A model generated the notes under the pieces. It saw nothing but the letters and a program-made list of their open reading frames with translations, had not been told where the DNA came from and did not search any database. The position numbers were made by a program, and so were the translations under genes. From an uncultured Clostridia bacterium (GTDB taxonomy: Bacteria; Bacillota; Clostridia; Christensenellales; UBA1242), in contig CALVLZ010000004.1 of NCBI GenBank assembly GCA_944341445.1, forward strand, positions 1-64,000: a DNA stretch of 64,000 nucleotides, in the 5' to 3' direction. This document shows positions 60,422-64,000 of the stretch, piece by piece (the first letter of the stretch is position 1; each line of letters begins with the position of its first letter).

Positions 60422-60458
60422 AAAATTCTATTGCAATCGCAATAGAATTTTTGTTTTA
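60422..60458 (+). terminator. Strong terminator between rpoZ and priA
   Basis: AAAATTCTATTGC and GCAATAGAATTTT form a perfect 13-base stem with an AATC loop followed by a T-rich run. Confidence 0.88.
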
Positions 60459-60472
60459 ATAAAAGGATTTTT

Positions 60473-62677
60473 ATGTTTGCAGAAGTAATAGTTGATGTTG
60501 TTAATAAAGAGGTAGATAAAATTTTTGATTACATAGTGCCACAAAATTTAAACGTGATTGCTGGCACTATGGTTTTATTGCCTTTTGGCAACAGAACTGT
60601 TGAAGGTTTTGTTTTAAGTTTAAAAGAAAGTTCGCTAGTTCCAAAAGAAAAACAAAAAAGCATAATAAGTGTTATTTCTGAAAAACAATTAATAACAACT
60701 GAAATGTTGCAACTAGCAAAATATATGAAAAATGTTTACCATTTAAAAATGGTGGATATTTTAAGATTAATGCTACCAAGCCAAATACGCCTTGGAAAGG
60801 TTAAAGATTTAACAATAAAAAACATAAAAATTAATAACGATTTTAATTTTGTAAATAACTATCTTAATACCTTAAAAGCAAACGCAAAAAAACAAAAAGA
60901 AATTATTGAATTTTTTATTAATAACGATAAAATTTCAATTAAAAAATCTGATTTAGCAGAATCTTTTTCAAAAAGTGCAATTGAAACACTAATAAAAGAA
61001 AATGTTTTAATTCAAGAAAATGTTAAACAAAACCGTGAACCTTTAAAAAATATTGAATCAAACTATAAATCAGTTGTGTTAAATGAATATCAACAAAATG
61101 CAGTTAACAAAATTTTAGAAAAACCTAAAACATATCTTTTGCACGGTGTAACAGGCAGTGGTAAAACAGAAGTTTATATGAATGTTATAAATAACGTTTT
61201 AAAACAAAACAAAAACGTTATAATGCTTGTTCCTGAAATTGGTTTAACACCGCAAGTTATGAGGCAATTTAAAGCAAGGTTTGGCAATTTAGTTGCGTTA
61301 ATTCACAGCGGATTAAGTGATGGCGAAAAGTTTGATGAATGGTTCAAAATTTTAAACAAAGAATCAAGAATTGTTGTTGGAGCAAGAAGTGCAATTTTTT
61401 CACCTATTGAAAATTTAGGTGCAATTATAATTGATGAAGAACACGATAATTCATATATATCCGATAGTAATCCAAGATATTCAACTCATGAAGTTGCTGA
61501 ATTTAGAAAAAATTATAATATTTGCCCATTAATATTAGGCAGTGCAACACCAAACATAGATTCTTATTTTAAAGCAAAAAACAACGAATATGAACTGTTG
61601 GAACTTCCTAAAAGGGCAAACAACAAGGAATTGCCAAAAATTCAAATTGTTGATATGTGCAAAGAGTTTAGGGGCGGAAACACAACTCCTTTTTCAGAAG
61701 ATTTAATGGAGAAATTAAATCAAACAATTGCAAACAATAATCAATGCATATTGTTTATAAACAGGCGTGGCTTTTCAAGTTTTGTTATGTGCCAAAATTG
61801 TGGTTACATTCCAAAATGCACAAGTTGTGATGTTAGCTTATCTGTTCATAAAGATGAACATCAATTAAAATGTCACTATTGCGGAAAAAAATTTAAACTT
61901 TTAACAAAATGCCCAATGTGTGGCAGTGAACACTTAAAATATGGCGGAGTAGGAACACAACAAGTTGTTAATTTATTAAAAGAAAAATTTCCTAATGTTT
62001 CAATTTTCAGAATGGATAATGACACAACAAAAACCAAAGATTCTCACGCAAAAATATTATCTGATTTTGAAAAAAGCAAGCCTGCCATTTTAGTTGGAAC
62101 ACAAATGATTGCAAAAGGGCACGATTTTCCTTATGTAACACTTGTTGGAATTTTGGATGCAGATTTAAGTTTGTTTATGAATGACTATAGGTCAACAGAA
62201 AAAACCTTTCAATTAATAACACAAGTGGCTGGCCGAGCAGGCAGAAGCGATAAAACAGGTGAAGTTGTTTTGCAAACATATTTTCCTAAGCATTATGTTT
62301 ATAATTTGGTTGCAAACTATGATTACATAAGATTTTATGAAAAAGAAATTAATTTAAGGCAAACAACTTTATTCCCACCATTTTCAAAAATAGTAAGGCT
62401 TTTAATAACAAGCGAAAAAGAAGACGATGCAAAAAATGCAACACATAATTTGTTTTTAAACTTAAAAGAATTAAGAATGCATTTTAAAGAAGATGTTTAT
62501 TTTTTAGAAGCAATGAAAAGCCCAATTGGCAGAATAAAAAATAAATACAGATTTCAAATTGTTTTAAGATTTGCAAATAATAATGATATAATAAACGAAA
62601 TATTCAATTTGGTTGATAGAAATCAATCAAAATCTGTTACAATTTTTGTGGAAACCAATCCACTAAGTTTAAGTTAG
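60473..62677 (+). CDS. priA: Primosomal helicase PriA
   Basis: 734-residue 3'-5' helicase that restarts stalled replication forks. The N-terminal DNA-binding domain (DKIFDYIVPQNL) is followed by helicase motifs GVTGSGKTEVYM (I), IIDEEHDNSY (DEEH box) and GSATPNIDSY, zinc-binding cysteine pairs (CQNCGY, CTSCD, CHYCG, CPMCG), then GTQMIAKGHDFP and QVAGRAGRSDKTGEV. Length is normal. def follows 8 bases downstream. Confidence 0.95.
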   Translation: MFAEVIVDVVNKEVDKIFDYIVPQNLNVIAGTMVLLPFGNRTVEGFVLSLKESSLVPKEKQKSIISVISEKQLITTEMLQLAKYMKNVYHLKMVDILRLMLPSQIRLGKVKDLTIKNIKINNDFNFVNNYLNTLKANAKKQKEIIEFFINNDKISIKKSDLAESFSKSAIETLIKENVLIQENVKQNREPLKNIESNYKSVVLNEYQQNAVNKILEKPKTYLLHGVTGSGKTEVYMNVINNVLKQNKNVIMLVPEIGLTPQVMRQFKARFGNLVALIHSGLSDGEKFDEWFKILNKESRIVVGARSAIFSPIENLGAIIIDEEHDNSYISDSNPRYSTHEVAEFRKNYNICPLILGSATPNIDSYFKAKNNEYELLELPKRANNKELPKIQIVDMCKEFRGGNTTPFSEDLMEKLNQTIANNNQCILFINRRGFSSFVMCQNCGYIPKCTSCDVSLSVHKDEHQLKCHYCGKKFKLLTKCPMCGSEHLKYGGVGTQQVVNLLKEKFPNVSIFRMDNDTTKTKDSHAKILSDFEKSKPAILVGTQMIAKGHDFPYVTLVGILDADLSLFMNDYRSTEKTFQLITQVAGRAGRSDKTGEVVLQTYFPKHYVYNLVANYDYIRFYEKEINLRQTTLFPPFSKIVRLLITSEKEDDAKNATHNLFLNLKELRMHFKEDVYFLEAMKSPIGRIKNKYRFQIVLRFANNNDIINEIFNLVDRNQSKSVTIFVETNPLSLS

Positions 62678-62685
62678 GAGGAAAT

Positions 62686-63147
62686 ATGGCTATAAGAAAT
62701 ATAGTTTACGAAGGCAGTGAAATTTTAACCAAAGAATGTAAAAAAGTTAGAGCTTTTGATGAAAAGCTTTGGGAACTTTTAGATGATATGAAAGAAACAA
62801 TGGTTAAATATGATGGCGTTGGTTTGGCAGGCCCTCAAGTTGGAGTTATTAAACAAGTTGCAGTTATTCTAGTTAACAATATGTATCTTGAATTAATAAA
62901 CCCAGAAATACTTGAAACAGCAGGCCATCAATACGAAATTGAAGGTTGTTTAAGTGTTAAAAATTTCAACGGCGTTGTTGAAAGACCAGCAGAAATAACC
63001 GTTAAAGCAAGCGATAGATATGGCAATGATTTTATTATAACAGGCGTTGGCTTGCTTGCTCGTGCTTTAAGCCACGAAATTGACCATTTGCACGGAGTTT
63101 TATTTACAAGTAAAGTAATTTCAAAAAACGGCAGAAATAAAAAATAA
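62686..63147 (+). CDS. def: Peptide deformylase
   Basis: Metalloenzyme of 153 residues that removes the formyl group from nascent proteins. The three motifs are present: GVGLAGPQVG, EGCLSV (Cys ligand) and HEIDHLHG (two His ligands and catalytic Glu). AGGAGG precedes the ATG. It sits between priA and fmt, the usual Firmicutes order; Fmt adds the formyl group that Def removes. Confidence 0.97.
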   Translation: MAIRNIVYEGSEILTKECKKVRAFDEKLWELLDDMKETMVKYDGVGLAGPQVGVIKQVAVILVNNMYLELINPEILETAGHQYEIEGCLSVKNFNGVVERPAEITVKASDRYGNDFIITGVGLLARALSHEIDHLHGVLFTSKVISKNGRNKK

Positions 63148-63157
63148 AGGAAAATTT

Positions 63158-64000
63158 ATGAAAATTGTTTTTTTAGGAACACCAGAATTTGCAACAAAGC
63201 CATTAATGGAAATAATCAACAAAGGTTTTAATGTTGTTGCATGTGTTAGTCAACCAGATAAACCTGTTGGTAGAAAACAAATATTAGAACCAACAGATGT
63301 AAAAAAAGTTGCATTAAAATATAACATTCCTTGTTATCAATACAATTCAATAAGTAAAGAAGGCGTTGAAGATTTAAAAAAACTTGATGCTGATGTTTTT
63401 ATAACTTGTGCTTTTGGACAAATGCTTTCAAAAGAAGTTTTAGATATTCCAAAACTTGGTGTTTTTAATATTCACGGAAGTATCCTTCCAAAATATCGTG
63501 GTGCATCTCCAATTCAGTGGACAATTATTAACGGAGAACAAGAAACAGGTATAACCATTTTAAAAAGTGATGTTGGAATGGATGATGGCGATATTTTGTT
63601 AACAGAAAAAACTTCTGTTCTACAAGATGAAACAAGCGAAGAATTGTTTGAAAGATTAGGAGAGTTATCAAAAACCGCAATAATAAAAGCACTAAATTTG
63701 TTAAACAGTGGTAACTTTGTTTTGGAAAAGCAAAATCATAATAATGCAACTTTCACTCATAAATTAACAAAAGATATGAGTAAGGTTGATTTTAATAATA
63801 ATTCAAGCGATGTTGCAAACTATATTAACGGAATTAATATGTGGCCTGTTGCTAAAATTAAAATTGAAAATAACAATTTAAAAGTTTATAAAGCACATAA
63901 TTTAAGTGATGACGAAATTAAAAAACTAAACTTAAATTCAAATTTCAACGTTGGAGAAGTGGCTTTATCAAGCAACAAACATGGGTTAATTGTTAAATGC
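63158..64000 (+). CDS. fmt: Methionyl-tRNA formyltransferase (3' end outside window)
   Basis: Formylates initiator Met-tRNA using 10-formyl-tetrahydrofolate. The first 281 codons are in the window. KIVFLGTPEFATKPL, the QPDKPVGRKQ loop, and NIHGSILPKYRGASPIQW with the catalytic Asn-His and Asp in the SDVGMDDGDIL segment are visible; the C-terminal OB domain has begun (VGEVALSSNKHGLIVKC). The frame is open to the last base. AAAGGAA precedes ATG 63158, ten bases after the def stop. Confidence 0.96.
   Translation, partial: MKIVFLGTPEFATKPLMEIINKGFNVVACVSQPDKPVGRKQILEPTDVKKVALKYNIPCYQYNSISKEGVEDLKKLDADVFITCAFGQMLSKEVLDIPKLGVFNIHGSILPKYRGASPIQWTIINGEQETGITILKSDVGMDDGDILLTEKTSVLQDETSEELFERLGELSKTAIIKALNLLNSGNFVLEKQNHNNATFTHKLTKDMSKVDFNNNSSDVANYINGINMWPVAKIKIENNNLKVYKAHNLSDDEIKKLNLNSNFNVGEVALSSNKHGLIVKC

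Overview
The window is a very AT-rich bacterial chromosome segment read with the standard code (TAA, TAG and TGA all act as stops). Gene content and order point to a low-GC Clostridia-type Firmicute, probably an uncultured gut lineage with compact operons. The evidence is a hrcA-grpE-dnaK-dnaJ-rsmE-mtaB-HIT-rpsU run, clostridial-type ParE/ParC, an RNase J, an A-type RNase P RNA, a SigK-like sigma factor and a PdaB-like deacetylase. The last two suggest a sporulating ancestry. No rRNA, tRNA or CRISPR was seen.

Layout. 1-8.2 kb: ribosome and tRNA genes (obg, yhbY, a PAP2-TsaE fusion ORF, tsaB, rimI), a hydrolase, a membrane-fused MurF-like ligase and ddl. 8.2-11 kb, minus strand: a truncated HTH regulator behind a LexA-like box, an Asn-rich surface protein and murG. 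11.3-17.5 kb: parE-parC, a PdaB-like deacetylase and a two-OB-fold SSB-like protein. 17.5-20.2 kb: a large membrane-anchored propeller/SH3-like protein. 20.3-33.3 kb: a podovirus-type virion cassette. 33.4-39.1 kb: a membrane protein, RNase J, TrmR-TrhP and SigK. 39.1-44.4 kb: rnpB, a large orphan protein, rarA, an rRNA/tRNA methyltransferase and a degenerate GDPD-like protein. 44.6-55.2 kb: lepA, hemW, the CIRCE-controlled heat-shock operon and its translation-related tail. 55.3-64 kb: pcrA, ligA, rpoZ, priA, def and the start of fmt.

The most unusual locus is the 13 kb virion cassette. It encodes a sigma-like HTH regulator, an apparently intact large terminase, a P22-like portal, scaffold, major capsid protein, connector and tail-hub-like proteins, a coiled-coil protein and two holin-like proteins. 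I find no integrase, replication gene, phage repressor, endolysin or flanking att repeat. The regulator has a LexA-like box next to a -10 element, and the structural genes end at a strong terminator. Base composition matches the host. I infer a domesticated, SOS-inducible particle, possibly a gene transfer agent of podovirus descent; a degraded prophage or a satellite remain alternatives.

Other points of interest are GrpE with an 11-cysteine N-terminal extension, the PAP2-TsaE continuous ORF with an internal ribosome site, a GDPD-like protein lacking its catalytic residues, and a MurF-like enzyme whose N-terminal domain is replaced by membrane segments. Many starts are TTG or lie downstream of the longest ORF start; those choices rest on Shine-Dalgarno placement.
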